Made by a program: the position numbers and the translations under genes
Shown: in pieces, positions 8,733 through 17,459 of the stretch
Layout of the letters: every line of letters begins with the position of its first letter
Position numbering within the stretch: the stretch's first letter is position 1
The notes under the pieces: model-generated
The model's database searches: none
Seen by the model: the letters and a program-made list of their open reading frames with translations, nothing else
Told to the model about the DNA's origin: nothing
NCBI RefSeq assembly: GCF_018613755.1
Contig: NZ_JAGGPP010000006.1
Coordinates: 212,377 to 276,376, forward strand
Direction: 5' to 3'
Origin: Arthrobacter sp. ISL-72
GTDB lineage: Bacteria > Actinomycetota > Actinomycetes > Actinomycetales > Micrococcaceae
Length of the DNA stretch: 64,000 nt

Positions 8733-8772
8733 CGTGTGGTTCTCCGTTGTCAGTGCTGTCAGGATCTAGAAG

Positions 8773-8785
8773 TAGCCTATCTATG
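8773..8785 (+). promoter_or_regulatory. -10 element for a leaderless rarA transcript
   Basis: TAGCCT (8773-8778) matches TANNNT and ends six bases before the GTG start codon of rarA. No Shine-Dalgarno-like sequence lies in front of that GTG. In actinobacteria this geometry usually means that transcription starts on the start codon, giving a leaderless mRNA. The -35 element is not clear. Confidence 0.45.
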
Positions 8786-10221
8786 TGGATGATTTCTTTG
8801 GCCAGGGGCCGGACAACGACGACGACGGCGGGACGGTGCCGCCGTCCGGGTCGGGCGTTTCCGGGCCGGCCGCCGGGCGGCCCGCCGGGCGGACGCAGCC
8901 CCGCGGCCCGCTAGCGGTCCGGATGCGGCCCCGGACCCTCGACGAGGTCGTGGGGCAGCAGCACCTGCTCGGACAAGGGTCGCCGCTGCGGCAGCTGGCC
9001 GCTGGAGCGGGCGCCGACTCCGCCGGACCCGCCGGCCCGACGTCGCTCATCCTGTGGGGACCTCCGGGAACCGGCAAGACCACCCTTGCCCATGTGATTG
9101 CAAAAGGTCCGGGCCGGAAGTTCGTCGAGCTGTCCGCCATCACCGCGGGAGTGAAGGATGTCCGGCGTGTCATGGACGAGGCGCTCACGGCCCGGGACCT
9201 GTACAAGACCACCACGGTGCTTTTCCTCGACGAGATCCACCGCTTCAACAAGGCCCAGCAGGACGCGCTGCTGCCCGGCGTCGAAAACCGCTGGGTGGTG
9301 CTGGTGGCCGCAACCACCGAAAACCCTTCGTTCTCGGTGGTGTCTCCGCTGCTCTCCCGGTCGCTGCTGCTGACGCTCCGGCCGCTGACGGATGCGGACA
9401 TCGAGGGGCTCATCCAGCGGGCCGTGGCCGATTCGCGCGGGCTGAACGGAAAGGTGAAGCTCAGCGACGAAGCGCTGGCCCACCTGGTGCGGCTTTCCGG
9501 CGGAGACGCGCGCCGGGCGCTAACGGCGCTGGAGGCAGCAGCGGGCGTAGCGTTCGGTGATGCCGACGACGCCGCCGAAGGACCCGTCTCGGTGGAACTG
9601 CCGCACACTGAACGTGCCCTCGACGTTGCCGCGGTGCGGTACGACCGTGCCGGGGACCAGCACTATGACGTGGCCAGCGCCTTCATCAAATCCATCCGCG
9701 GTTCGGATGTGGATGCCGCCCTGCATTACCTGGCGCGCATGCTGGAAGCGGGGGAGGACCCCAGGTTCATCGCCCGGCGCATCGTGATCTCGGCTGCCGA
9801 AGACGTGGGGATGGCGGACCCGACCGCGCTGCAGACGGCCGTCGCCGCGGCGCAGGCCGTGCAGCTGATCGGCATGCCCGAAGGGCGGATCGTGCTGGCT
9901 GAGGCCGTCGTCCACCTGGCCACGGCCCCGAAGTCCAATGCGGCGTACATGGGCATCAACAAAGCCACGGCAGATGTCCGGGCCGGCCTGGGCAACGGCA
10001 TCCCCGCCCACCTGCGGGACGCGCACTATCCCGGATCAAAACAACTCGGACACGGCCAAGGCTACAAATACGCGCACGACGCCCCCCATGCCGTTGCCAC
10101 CCAGCAGTATCCGCCGGACGACCTCGTTGGCCGGGACTATTATGTGCCCACCGCCAACGGCGCCGAACGCGATATTTCAACGCGGCTGGAGCGGCTCCGG
10201 AAGATCATCCGGGGCGGCTGA
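8785..10221 (+). CDS. rarA: Replication-associated recombination ATPase RarA (MgsA)
   Basis: A 478-residue AAA+ ATPase of the RarA/WRNIP1 family, which acts at stalled replication forks. Walker A is GPPGTGKTT, Walker B is LFLDEIH, and sensor/arginine-finger regions follow (ATTENPSF). The C-terminal half has the family's tetramerisation domain with [31 protein letters not shown] and YKYAHD motifs. About 45 Gly/Pro/Asp-rich residues precede the conserved [15 protein letters not shown] 8785 is taken as start because the -10 box is just ahead of it. Another start 1-4 codons away cannot be excluded. Confidence 0.95.
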   Translation: MDDFFGQGPDNDDDGGTVPPSGSGVSGPAAGRPAGRTQPRGPLAVRMRPRTLDEVVGQQHLLGQGSPLRQLAAGAGADSAGPAGPTSLILWGPPGTGKTTLAHVIAKGPGRKFVELSAITAGVKDVRRVMDEALTARDLYKTTTVLFLDEIHRFNKAQQDALLPGVENRWVVLVAATTENPSFSVVSPLLSRSLLLTLRPLTDADIEGLIQRAVADSRGLNGKVKLSDEALAHLVRLSGGDARRALTALEAAAGVAFGDADDAAEGPVSVELPHTERALDVAAVRYDRAGDQHYDVASAFIKSIRGSDVDAALHYLARMLEAGEDPRFIARRIVISAAEDVGMADPTALQTAVAAAQAVQLIGMPEGRIVLAEAVVHLATAPKSNAAYMGINKATADVRAGLGNGIPAHLRDAHYPGSKQLGHGQGYKYAHDAPHAVATQQYPPDDLVGRDYYVPTANGAERDISTRLERLRKIIRGG

Positions 10222-10339
10222 GCTTCAGGCCGGAACGAACGAAGCATTGCCCCGTTGACTTCCCGCAGCGGAGGGCTAACGTTGAATTACGTGGCTCAAA
10301 ACCGATTGCGCCCGCCGTCTCACTTCCAGGTCGTGTTTC

Positions 10340-10738
10340 ATGTCCGCTAATTTCGTCACAGCACTGTCCGTGAAGTCCTTTGACGTTCCGGACAAAAAGC
10401 GCTGTCCTGACAAAGCGGAGTTCGATCTTGTCACCGTCAACGACTATTCGGTGGCCCGGCTGATCCTCAACCCCGGCTGGCGGTGGTCTGAGAGCATCAA
10501 GCCCTTCGAGAAAACGGACTTCTGCCAGCACAGCCACCTCGGATTCTGCGTCTCCGGTGTGATGGAAGTGGAAACCGCGGACGGCGTGCGTTCCACTATC
10601 CGTGCCAATGACACCTACACCCTGCCACCCGGCCACGACGAGTGGGTCGTGGGAAGCGACCCGTTCATCGCCGTCGAGTTCCTCGGTGCCGCTTCCTTCG
10701 GCCGGCCGGCCAGCCGCGGAGTCCACGCCCGGACCTGA
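10340..10738 (+). CDS. Small cupin-domain protein
   Basis: A 132-residue single-domain beta-barrel protein. The cupin metal-site motif 1 is seen as QHSHLGFCVSGVMEVE, with further metal-ligand candidates near YTLPPGHDEW in motif 2. Its sequence around GWRWSESIKP resembles actinobacterial proteins annotated only as cupin domain-containing. ATG 10340 opens the frame; the ribosome site is weak (TCGTGTTTC upstream). It is monocistronic between rarA and rpsD. Substrate and role are unknown; it may be a small oxygenase, isomerase or sensor. Confidence 0.8.
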   Translation: MSANFVTALSVKSFDVPDKKRCPDKAEFDLVTVNDYSVARLILNPGWRWSESIKPFEKTDFCQHSHLGFCVSGVMEVETADGVRSTIRANDTYTLPPGHDEWVVGSDPFIAVEFLGAASFGRPASRGVHART

Positions 10739-10754
10739 CACCGCCGCATCATGG

Positions 10755-10938
10755 TAGGATAGTTCGTTGTCTGGCAAGGCGCAGACGCACAATCCACCCG
10801 ATTCCAGCACTTCATGCTGTCGTGATGACTTCCGGTGGCCTGTGCCCGGCGCCCAGTAGCAAAAGGCAGCGGTTGGCCGATGCTCTCCATCGTGGAGGCC
10901 AGTAACACTGACACACCGCAGATATTGGAAGGACACAA
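10755..10938 (+). promoter_or_regulatory. rpsD promoter -10 element and long 5' leader
   Basis: TAGGAT at 10755-10760 is a good -10 box, with CTGACA 14 bp before it as a poor -35. If used, it gives an rpsD leader of about 170 nt that encodes no obvious peptide. Ribosomal protein S4 often represses its own mRNA, so the leader could carry a regulatory fold. I could not identify a known S4 leader class in it. Confidence 0.35.
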
Positions 10939-11565
10939 GTGGCTAACAACACTCGTGCTCGCCGTACCGCACGCCTCTCGCGTGCACTCGGCATTGCTCT
11001 GACCCCCAAGGCCGCCAAGTACATGGAGCGCCGCCCGTACGGCCCCGGTGAGCATGGCCGTGCCCGCAAGAAGCAGGACTCCGACTACGCCGTACGTCTG
11101 CGCGAAAAGCAGCGTCTGCGCGCCCAGTACGGCATCCGCGAAGCCCAGATGACCCGTGCCTTCGAAGAAGCACGCCGCACCAAGGGCCTGACCGGTGAAA
11201 ACCTGATCGAACTGCTCGAAATGCGTCTCGACGCCCTCGTGCTGCGTGCCGGCTTCGCCCGCACCATCGCCCAGGCCCGCCAGCTGGTTGTGCACCGCCA
11301 CATCCTGGTTGACGGCATCCGCGTTGACCGCCCGTCCTTCCGCGTCGGCGAGGGCCAGCTGGTCCACGTTCACAGCCGCAGCGAAACCATGCCTCCGTTC
11401 CAGGTTGCAGCAGCCGGCGCGCACCGCGACGTCCTGCCCCAGGTTCCGGCATACCTGGACGTCAAGCTCGACGCCCTGCAGGCACGCCTGGTTCGCCGCC
11501 CGAAGCGCTCCGAGGTTCCCGTAACATGCGAAGAGCAGCTCGTCGTCGAATTCTACGCACGCTAA
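10939..11565 (+). CDS. rpsD: 30S ribosomal protein S4 (zinc-free form)
   Basis: A 208-residue S4, an early-binding 16S rRNA protein. It starts at GTG 10939 after GGAAGGA, giving the expected mature N-terminus ANNTRARR. The S4 RNA-binding domain (MRLDALVLRAGFARTIAQARQLV) is intact. The N-terminal zinc-ribbon cysteines found in many S4 proteins are absent; the only Cys is near the C-terminus (VTCEEQ). This makes it a C-minus S4. The gene stands alone near alaS rather than in the rpsM-rpsK-rpoA operon, which is the usual Micrococcaceae arrangement. It is followed by a strong terminator. Confidence 0.97.
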   Translation: MANNTRARRTARLSRALGIALTPKAAKYMERRPYGPGEHGRARKKQDSDYAVRLREKQRLRAQYGIREAQMTRAFEEARRTKGLTGENLIELLEMRLDALVLRAGFARTIAQARQLVVHRHILVDGIRVDRPSFRVGEGQLVHVHSRSETMPPFQVAAAGAHRDVLPQVPAYLDVKLDALQARLVRRPKRSEVPVTCEEQLVVEFYAR

Positions 11566-11578
11566 ATAAACGCAGCGT

Positions 11579-11620
11579 ATACAAAGAAGCCCGTGGCAAG
11601 CGCCGCGGGCTTCTTTGTAT
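11579..11620 (+). terminator. Intrinsic terminator after rpsD
   Basis: A perfect 15-bp inverted repeat, ATACAAAGAAGCCCG and its complement, with a 12-nt loop. It lies 13 bases past the rpsD stop. The A-rich left and T-rich right arms allow it to act on either strand. Confidence 0.85.
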
Positions 11621-11710
11621 GTAAGGTACTGGGGGGACTTCCGCATTTGCGGCCATGATGCCGCCGCGGAACCCGCAGCAGTCCACGGAATCACAAGGAG
11701 ATGAACGTCT

Positions 11711-12085
11711 ATGTCTGGTGGCGATATTGCCGGCCTGATCGCAGCAGGGGTGTTTGCACTCCTCGTGCTGCTTCTCGCCGTGCCCATCCTGAAACTCGGA
11801 CGGGTTTTCGACGAAGTCCGGACATCCATCCGCTCGATCAGCGACGGCGCCACCCCGCTCATGGATGAAGTCACAGCCACGGTTTCCACGACGAACCAGC
11901 AGCTGAAAAAGGTCGACGGCATCTCGTCCAACGTCTCCGACGCCTCAGCCAACATTTCCGCGCTTTCGTCCCTCGTGGCCGCAACCGTGGGATCGCCGTT
12001 GATCAAGGTGGCAGCCTTCAGCTACGGCGTCCGCTCCGCCCTGTCTGCCCGCAAGAAACCCGCCACCGGCCGCCGCAGCCGCTAA
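11711..12085 (+). CDS. DUF948 membrane-anchored protein
   Basis: A 124-residue protein with one N-terminal transmembrane helix (about residues 6-26, IAGLIAAGVFALLVLLLAVP). An amphipathic, probably coiled-coil segment follows (VRTSIRSISDGATPLMDEVTATVSTTNQQL), then a basic tail RKKPATGRRSR. This is the DUF948 layout. ATG 11711 has AAGGAG 9 nt upstream. In actinobacteria DUF948 genes sit between rpsD and alaS, as here. The function is unknown; a cell-envelope or stress role is only guessed for the family. Confidence 0.85.
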   Translation: MSGGDIAGLIAAGVFALLVLLLAVPILKLGRVFDEVRTSIRSISDGATPLMDEVTATVSTTNQQLKKVDGISSNVSDASANISALSSLVAATVGSPLIKVAAFSYGVRSALSARKKPATGRRSR

Positions 12086-12103
12086 CCCAGACGGAGAGCA
12101 CTC

Positions 12104-12334
12104 ATGAAAAGAATTCTCTGGATGGGGATCGGCGTCGCCATTGGCGTTATCGCCTTCCGCAAAATCAGCGAGGCCCAGTCCGCCCTGGGCCCCGAAGGCC
12201 TCAACCGGGCGGTTGGCCGGCTGGCCGACGGCATCTACGACTTCGCGGACGCAGTCCGGGACGGCATGCAGGAGCGGGAAACCGACCTGCGGGCCGCACT
12301 TGGCATCGACAGCCAGGATGTTGTGCGGCGTTAG
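12104..12334 (+). CDS. Small conserved membrane-associated protein (DUF6167-like)
   Basis: A 76-residue protein with an N-terminal hydrophobic helix (ILWMGIGVAIGVIAF, residues 4-18). A soluble helical part follows, containing RLADGIYDFADAVRDGMQERE. It starts at ATG 12104, 18 nt after the DUF948 gene, with GGAGAG in front, so both are co-transcribed. The context next to alaS matches small proteins in other actinobacteria that I recall as DUF6167; that name is uncertain. Function unknown. Confidence 0.75.
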   Translation: MKRILWMGIGVAIGVIAFRKISEAQSALGPEGLNRAVGRLADGIYDFADAVRDGMQERETDLRAALGIDSQDVVRR

Positions 12335-12512
12335 CCGGCACCACCGCACCCCGCAGGCACTCCGCGGCCGCGCGGAAATCGAATCGCCCGCCATGGGGGA
12401 GAATTAAAAGGGTTGCCCGGGCTCGCGCCAGGGGGCAGCCACGCGTTGAAGTGCGTGAACTACATGCATCAGAACTACACGCAGTACACCAAGAAGGGTA
12501 AGTAACCAGGTT

Positions 12513-15191
12513 ATGAAGTCGCAGGAGATCACCAAGCGCTGGATCGACTTTTTTGTCAGCAAGGGCCACACGGCGGTGCCTTCCGCATCCCTGGTCTCCA
12601 GCGACCCCTCCCTGCTGTTCACGGTGGCCGGCATGGTGCCGTTCATTCCGTACCTGACCGCCCGCGAAGAAGCGCCCTACAACCGGGCCACCAGCGTGCA
12701 GAAGTGCATCCGCACCGGCGACATCGAAGAAGTCGGCAAGACGGCACGCCATGGCACCTTCTTCCAGATGTGCGGCAACTTCTCCTTCGGCGACTACTTC
12801 AAGGAAGACGCCATCAAGTTCGCCTGGGAACTGCTCACCACGGGCGTTGACGACGGCGGCTACGGCCTGCCGCCCGAAAAGCTCTGGGTCACCGTCTACG
12901 AAGAGGACGACGATGCCGAGCAGCTGTGGCTGAAGAACACCGGCATGCCTGCCGACCGGATCCAGCGCATGGGCAAGGCGGACAACTACTGGTCCACCGG
13001 CCAGCCCGGCCCGGCCGGCCCCTGCTCCGAAATCTACTATGACCGCGGCCCCGGCTACGGCGTAGAAGGCGGGCCCATCGCCGACGAGAACCGCTACGTC
13101 GAAATCTGGAACCTCGTGTTCATGCAGTACCAGATCGACAACGTCCGCTCCAAGGTTGACTTTGACATCGTGGGTGAACTGCCCAAGAAGAACATCGACA
13201 CCGGCCTCGGCATGGAACGCCTGGCGATGATCCTGCAGGGCGTCGAGAACATGTACGAGACCGACCAGGTCCGCCCCGTGATCGACAAGGCAGCGGAGCT
13301 GTCCGGTAAGGAGTACACCTCTGCCGAGTCCGACGACGATCCCCACCACACCGACGACGTCCGGATGCGCGTCGTGGCGGACCACATCCGCTCCGCCCTG
13401 ATGCTGATCGCCGACGGCGTCACCCCCTCCAACGAAGGCCGCGGCTACGTCCTGCGCCGCTTGATCCGGCGCGCAGTGCGCTCGATGCGCCTCCTCGGCG
13501 TCGAAAAGGCCTGCCTGCCGGAGCTCTTCCCGGCATCCCGGGACGCGATGAAGGGCGTCTACCCGGTGGTGGAGACCGACTTCGACCGCATCAGCCGCAT
13601 CGCCTACGCCGAAGAGAAGGCGTTCCTGCGGACCATCGCATCGGGCACGGCCCGCCTCGAGGACGCCGTGAAGGAGTCCAAGGCGGCAGGCCAGCCGCTG
13701 TCCGGCGCAGATGCCTTCGCCCTGCACGACACCTACGGGTTCCCGATTGACCTGACGCTGGAAATGGCGGAGGAAGCCGGCCTGAAGGTTGACGAGCCCG
13801 AATTCCGGAAGCTCATGCTTGAACAGCGCCAGCGCGCCCAGGCCGACGCCAAGGGCAAGAAGGGCTCGCACGCGGACCTCAGCGCCTTCCAGGAACTGCT
13901 GGGTGAAGGCGAGACCGTCTTCACCGGCTACACGGAGCTGTCCGGCGAGTCGAAGGTGCGTGGCATTCTTTCCGGCGGCCGCAAGGTTTCCCAGGCATCC
14001 ACCGGGGATGAAATCGAGCTTGTGCTCGCGGAGACCCCGTTCTATGCAGAGGCCGGCGGCCAGGCAGCGGACACGGGACTCATCACCGGCGACGGGTTCG
14101 TCGTCGAAGTCCTGGACGTCCAGCGCCCCGTCAAGGGACTCAGCGTCCACAAGGCGGTGGTCCGCGAAGGCGAAATCGGGGCGGACTCCCTGGTGCAGGC
14201 CGCCGTGGACCGCGAACGGCGCCACTCCGCAGAGCAGGCGCACACCGGCACGCACATCGTGCACGCCGCCCTCCACCAGATCCTCGGCCCGGAGGCGCTG
14301 CAGCGCGGTTCGTACAACAAAGCCGGCTACCTTCGCTTCGACTTCGCCTGGGGCGAGGGCCTCAGCGCCGCGACCCGCTCGGAGATCGAAGAAGTATCCA
14401 ACCTCGCCATCCGCAACAACTTCCAGGTTGAAACCAAGGTCATGGCCCTGGCCGAGGCCAAGGCACTCGGCGCCATGGCGCTGTTCGGCGAGAACTACGG
14501 CAACGAGGTCCGAGTCGTGGAGATCGACGGCGCATGGTCCCGTGAGCTCTGCGGCGGCACCCACGTAGCCAACACCTCCCTGATCGGCAGCCTGTCGCTG
14601 CTGGGGGATCAGTCCGTCGGTTCGGGAAACCGCCGCGTGGAAGCCTTCGTGGGCATGGAGGCGTTCCGCCACCTCGCCGCAGAGCGCGCCCTGGTCACGG
14701 AGCTCACCGAAATGCTGAAGGTGCCGTCGGGCCTGCTGGCAGACCGGATCGCCACCACCCTGACCAAGCTCAAGACGGTCGAGAAGGAACTGGAGCGCCT
14801 GCGCAAGGAGCAGCTCACCGCTGCCGCAGCCCAGCTGGCCGGCACCGCCAAGGACGCTGCCGGGGTGAAGGTCATCGCGCACGACGCCGGACAGGTCAGC
14901 GGCGCGGACGACCTCCGCGGACTGGCCCTCGACCTCCGCGGCAGGCTTGGCTCAGAGGCCGCCGCCGTGGCAGTGGCCGGTGTCAGCAATGACCGTCCTG
15001 TGATCCTGGTTGCCACCAACGAGGAAGCGCGCGCTGCGGGCGTGAAGGCCGGCGCCCTCGTCCGACTCGCTGCCGGAATCCTCGGCGGCGGCGGCGGCGG
15101 AAAGGACGACGTCGCCCAGGGCGGCGGCACCGACGCCGCGAAGGTGCCGGCGGCGCTTACCGCCGTCGTGGACGCCATCACGAGGCGATAA
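12513..15191 (+). CDS. alaS: Alanyl-tRNA synthetase
   Basis: An 892-residue class II synthetase that charges tRNA-Ala. The aminoacylation domain is N-terminal (motif 2 region FFQMCGNFSFGDYFKEDAI). The editing domain carries the zinc/hydrolytic motifs HTGTHIVHAALH and CGGTHV. A C-terminal DHHA1/C-Ala domain ends with the glycine-rich LGGGGGGKDDVAQGGG. The start is ATG 12513; the ribosome site is weak (CCAGG). About 110 nt separate it from the last recognisable upstream sequence. ruvX follows after 7 nt, so alaS leads an operon running into mltG and the aro genes. Confidence 0.98.
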   Translation: MKSQEITKRWIDFFVSKGHTAVPSASLVSSDPSLLFTVAGMVPFIPYLTAREEAPYNRATSVQKCIRTGDIEEVGKTARHGTFFQMCGNFSFGDYFKEDAIKFAWELLTTGVDDGGYGLPPEKLWVTVYEEDDDAEQLWLKNTGMPADRIQRMGKADNYWSTGQPGPAGPCSEIYYDRGPGYGVEGGPIADENRYVEIWNLVFMQYQIDNVRSKVDFDIVGELPKKNIDTGLGMERLAMILQGVENMYETDQVRPVIDKAAELSGKEYTSAESDDDPHHTDDVRMRVVADHIRSALMLIADGVTPSNEGRGYVLRRLIRRAVRSMRLLGVEKACLPELFPASRDAMKGVYPVVETDFDRISRIAYAEEKAFLRTIASGTARLEDAVKESKAAGQPLSGADAFALHDTYGFPIDLTLEMAEEAGLKVDEPEFRKLMLEQRQRAQADAKGKKGSHADLSAFQELLGEGETVFTGYTELSGESKVRGILSGGRKVSQASTGDEIELVLAETPFYAEAGGQAADTGLITGDGFVVEVLDVQRPVKGLSVHKAVVREGEIGADSLVQAAVDRERRHSAEQAHTGTHIVHAALHQILGPEALQRGSYNKAGYLRFDFAWGEGLSAATRSEIEEVSNLAIRNNFQVETKVMALAEAKALGAMALFGENYGNEVRVVEIDGAWSRELCGGTHVANTSLIGSLSLLGDQSVGSGNRRVEAFVGMEAFRHLAAERALVTELTEMLKVPSGLLADRIATTLTKLKTVEKELERLRKEQLTAAAAQLAGTAKDAAGVKVIAHDAGQVSGADDLRGLALDLRGRLGSEAAAVAVAGVSNDRPVILVATNEEARAAGVKAGALVRLAAGILGGGGGGKDDVAQGGGTDAAKVPAALTAVVDAITRR

Positions 15192-15198
15192 CCGAACC

Positions 15199-15798
15199 GT
15201 GAATCAATCTGCTGCACCCGACGCCTACCCCCGGGGCACCAAACTGGGGGTGGACGTGGGCACCGTCCGCGTGGGCGTCGCCGTCTGCGATCCCGACGGC
15301 ATCCTGGCCACACCGCTGAAAACCCTGTCACGGGACGTCAAGAAGAACACGGATGTGCGTGTGCTGGCGGCCCTTGCGGCGGAGCTTGGCGTGGTGCAGA
15401 TCTTCGTCGGCCTGCCGCGCACCCTCAAAGGGGAAGAGCACGCATCGGCGCGGATGGCTACCGACTACGCGGAACTGCTGGCGGAGGCGGTGGCGAGGCA
15501 GGGTTCAACCCTTTCCGTGCGGCTGATTGACGAGCGTTTAAGCACTGTGACAGCGCACCGCAACCTGCATGAAGCTGGCATGAGCAGCCGGAATCACCGT
15601 AAGGTAGTGGATCAGGTTGCCGCTGCAGGTATCTTGCAGCATGCGATCGACATGCAAAAAGCCAGGGGAACGGATGTTGGACACCGCGTGTTTGCGGTTT
15701 CCCAGCCGGGGCTTTCCGGGGACGCCGCAGCCGAAGAAGCTGGGCAGGCAGTTACCGGAAACAACGTGCAATCTTCAGACGATGGAAGGCTACAGTGA
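15199..15798 (+). CDS. ruvX: YqgF/RuvX-type resolvase-like nuclease
   Basis: A 199-residue RNase H-fold protein of the YqgF/RuvX family. GVDVGTVRVGVAV holds the first catalytic Asp, VGLPRTLKGEE and the LIDERLSTVTA block follow, and DQVAAAGILQ holds the last Asp. The family is implicated in pre-16S rRNA 5'-end processing and in resolving recombination intermediates. GTG 15199 is the start, 7 nt after alaS. The last 35 residues or so (from GHRVFAVSQPG) are a low-complexity tail beyond the usual domain. The stop overlaps the mltG start as GTGA. Confidence 0.93.
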   Translation: MNQSAAPDAYPRGTKLGVDVGTVRVGVAVCDPDGILATPLKTLSRDVKKNTDVRVLAALAAELGVVQIFVGLPRTLKGEEHASARMATDYAELLAEAVARQGSTLSVRLIDERLSTVTAHRNLHEAGMSSRNHRKVVDQVAAAGILQHAIDMQKARGTDVGHRVFAVSQPGLSGDAAAEEAGQAVTGNNVQSSDDGRLQ

Positions 15799-17459
15799 GC
15801 CCGGTCAACAGCGGCGAGTCCTTACGCGAAGAAATCAGTGACTCCGGACGACAGCTGACACGCAAGGAAATTCGGGCCAGGGAGAAGTCCCTCGCGACCG
15901 AAGGCCATGACGTGGTCCCTCCGCAGGCCTTTGAAACCGGACATCCGCCCGTACAGCCGGCAGTACCCGACGCCGCCCCCGCGATGCCGGCGGAGCCCCC
16001 TACCGTCCAGCAGCAGGAAGTCCCCGCGGCTTATGCGGCCCCGGTGCACCACAACGTTCCCGTTGAGCAGGTGGAGCCCGTCCACCACGAAGTTCCGGTC
16101 CAGCAGGTGGAGCCGGTCCAGCACGACGTTCCCGTCCAGCACGTGGAGCCGGCGCACCACGAGGTACCCGCGGACGTTGACCTCCACAGCCATCCCGGCA
16201 GCCACGATGCGCACGCCGAGCTGCACGGCGGGGCCGGACACCACGATGATGTAGAGCACCATGAGGACGAGGCCCACCATGTCTACGATGACGCCGACGT
16301 CTACTTGGCGGGGGATCACCACCCCGAGCACCACTATGACGAACCGGGACACCCGCTGATCGCGGCCGGCTCGACCATGACCGTTGCCCCGGCCAAGTCC
16401 AAGAAGGTCCGGCGCCGCCGCCGCTGGCTGGCCCTGCTGCTGACATTGGCGGTCTTCGTCACCGCACTCGTGGTGGGAGCCCAGTTCCTTAAGCCGCTCC
16501 TGGGCGGGAATACCGTCGCAGACTTCCCGGGTCCCGGCACGGGCGAGGTCACCGTATCCGTTGAGCCCGGCGAAGGCACCCGTTCCGTCGCCACCAAGCT
16601 CGCGGACCAGAAGGTCATCGCCAACCCGGACACGTTCCTGCACGAACTCACCGCTTCCGGCGGCACTGTTGCCCCGGGGCAATTCCAGTTCCGCCAGGAA
16701 ATGAAGAACTCCGACGCCGTGGCTGTGCTGCTGGGCAAGGCTGACGCCAAAGTGATGTATTTTGCCCTGAGCGCCGGGCTCCGGGTCAATGAATCACTGC
16801 AGGCAATAGCCGAGGGATCCGGCATTCCCGTTGCCGAACTCAAGGCGCTCAGCGATGCGCCTGCCCAGTTCGGGCTGCCCGGGAAGGCCAAGAACCTTGA
16901 AGGGTACCTGGCCCCCGGCGAGCACCGCTTCCCGCTGGGGACGTCGGCTAAGGAGATCCTCCAGAACCTGGTCACCACCACGGTGGACGAGCTCAAGGCG
17001 CAGGGAGTCACCGATCCCGCGAAGCAGTATGACGTCGTCACGGTCGCCAGCATCGTGCAGGCCGAAGGCGGGCAGGCCGAATACGGTGATGTTGCCGGTG
17101 CCATCTACAACCGGCTGAAGCCGAACAACACCGAAACGGCCGGCCTGATCCAGTCCGATGCCACCGTGACCTACGGCTTGGGGATCAAGAGCTTCCACAT
17201 CGACGAGGACCAAAAAGCCGACAAGTCGAACCCGTACAACACGTACGCCAACCAGGGGCTTCCGGTGGGTCCTATTGGATCACCGGGCAAGAACGCCATC
17301 GATGCGGCGGCCAAGCCGAAGACCAACGAGTACATGTACTGGGTGACCATCAACCTGGACACAAAGGAGACCAAGTTCTCCAAGACGCTGGCTGAACACA
17401 ACGTGTATGTCGAGCAGTACAACTCCTGGTGCGCAGCCAACGCGGGACGCTGCACGTGA
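15795..17459 (+). CDS. mltG: Endolytic murein transglycosylase MltG with His-rich cytoplasmic extension
   Basis: A 554-residue protein, longer than typical MltG (about 340). Residues 1-205 form a cytoplasmic tail. Within it, 85-186 contain about 24 histidines and three 12-residue repeats of the form (E/D)VPVQxVEPxxH. One transmembrane helix follows at about 211-230 after a run of arginines. The periplasmic-side LysM-like and YceG catalytic domains come next, with ASIVQAEGG carrying the candidate catalytic Glu424. MltG cuts nascent peptidoglycan glycan chains and sets their length. The GTG start overlaps the ruvX stop by 4 nt; the aroE start overlaps its end by 4 nt. The His-rich tail is the unusual part. 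Confidence 0.95.
   Translation: MSPVNSGESLREEISDSGRQLTRKEIRAREKSLATEGHDVVPPQAFETGHPPVQPAVPDAAPAMPAEPPTVQQQEVPAAYAAPVHHNVPVEQVEPVHHEVPVQQVEPVQHDVPVQHVEPAHHEVPADVDLHSHPGSHDAHAELHGGAGHHDDVEHHEDEAHHVYDDADVYLAGDHHPEHHYDEPGHPLIAAGSTMTVAPAKSKKVRRRRRWLALLLTLAVFVTALVVGAQFLKPLLGGNTVADFPGPGTGEVTVSVEPGEGTRSVATKLADQKVIANPDTFLHELTASGGTVAPGQFQFRQEMKNSDAVAVLLGKADAKVMYFALSAGLRVNESLQAIAEGSGIPVAELKALSDAPAQFGLPGKAKNLEGYLAPGEHRFPLGTSAKEILQNLVTTTVDELKAQGVTDPAKQYDVVTVASIVQAEGGQAEYGDVAGAIYNRLKPNNTETAGLIQSDATVTYGLGIKSFHIDEDQKADKSNPYNTYANQGLPVGPIGSPGKNAIDAAAKPKTNEYMYWVTINLDTKETKFSKTLAEHNVYVEQYNSWCAANAGRCT

Noticed and set aside
12464..12505. Short open frame MHQNYTQYTKKGK before alaS as a leader peptide
   Set aside because: It has no Ala codons, no ribosome site and no following terminator, unlike the leuS leader.
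12201..14882. An 893-codon open frame on the minus strand opposite alaS
   Set aside because: It is the antisense shadow of a highly conserved GC-rich gene; the translation has no family motifs and there is no ribosome site.
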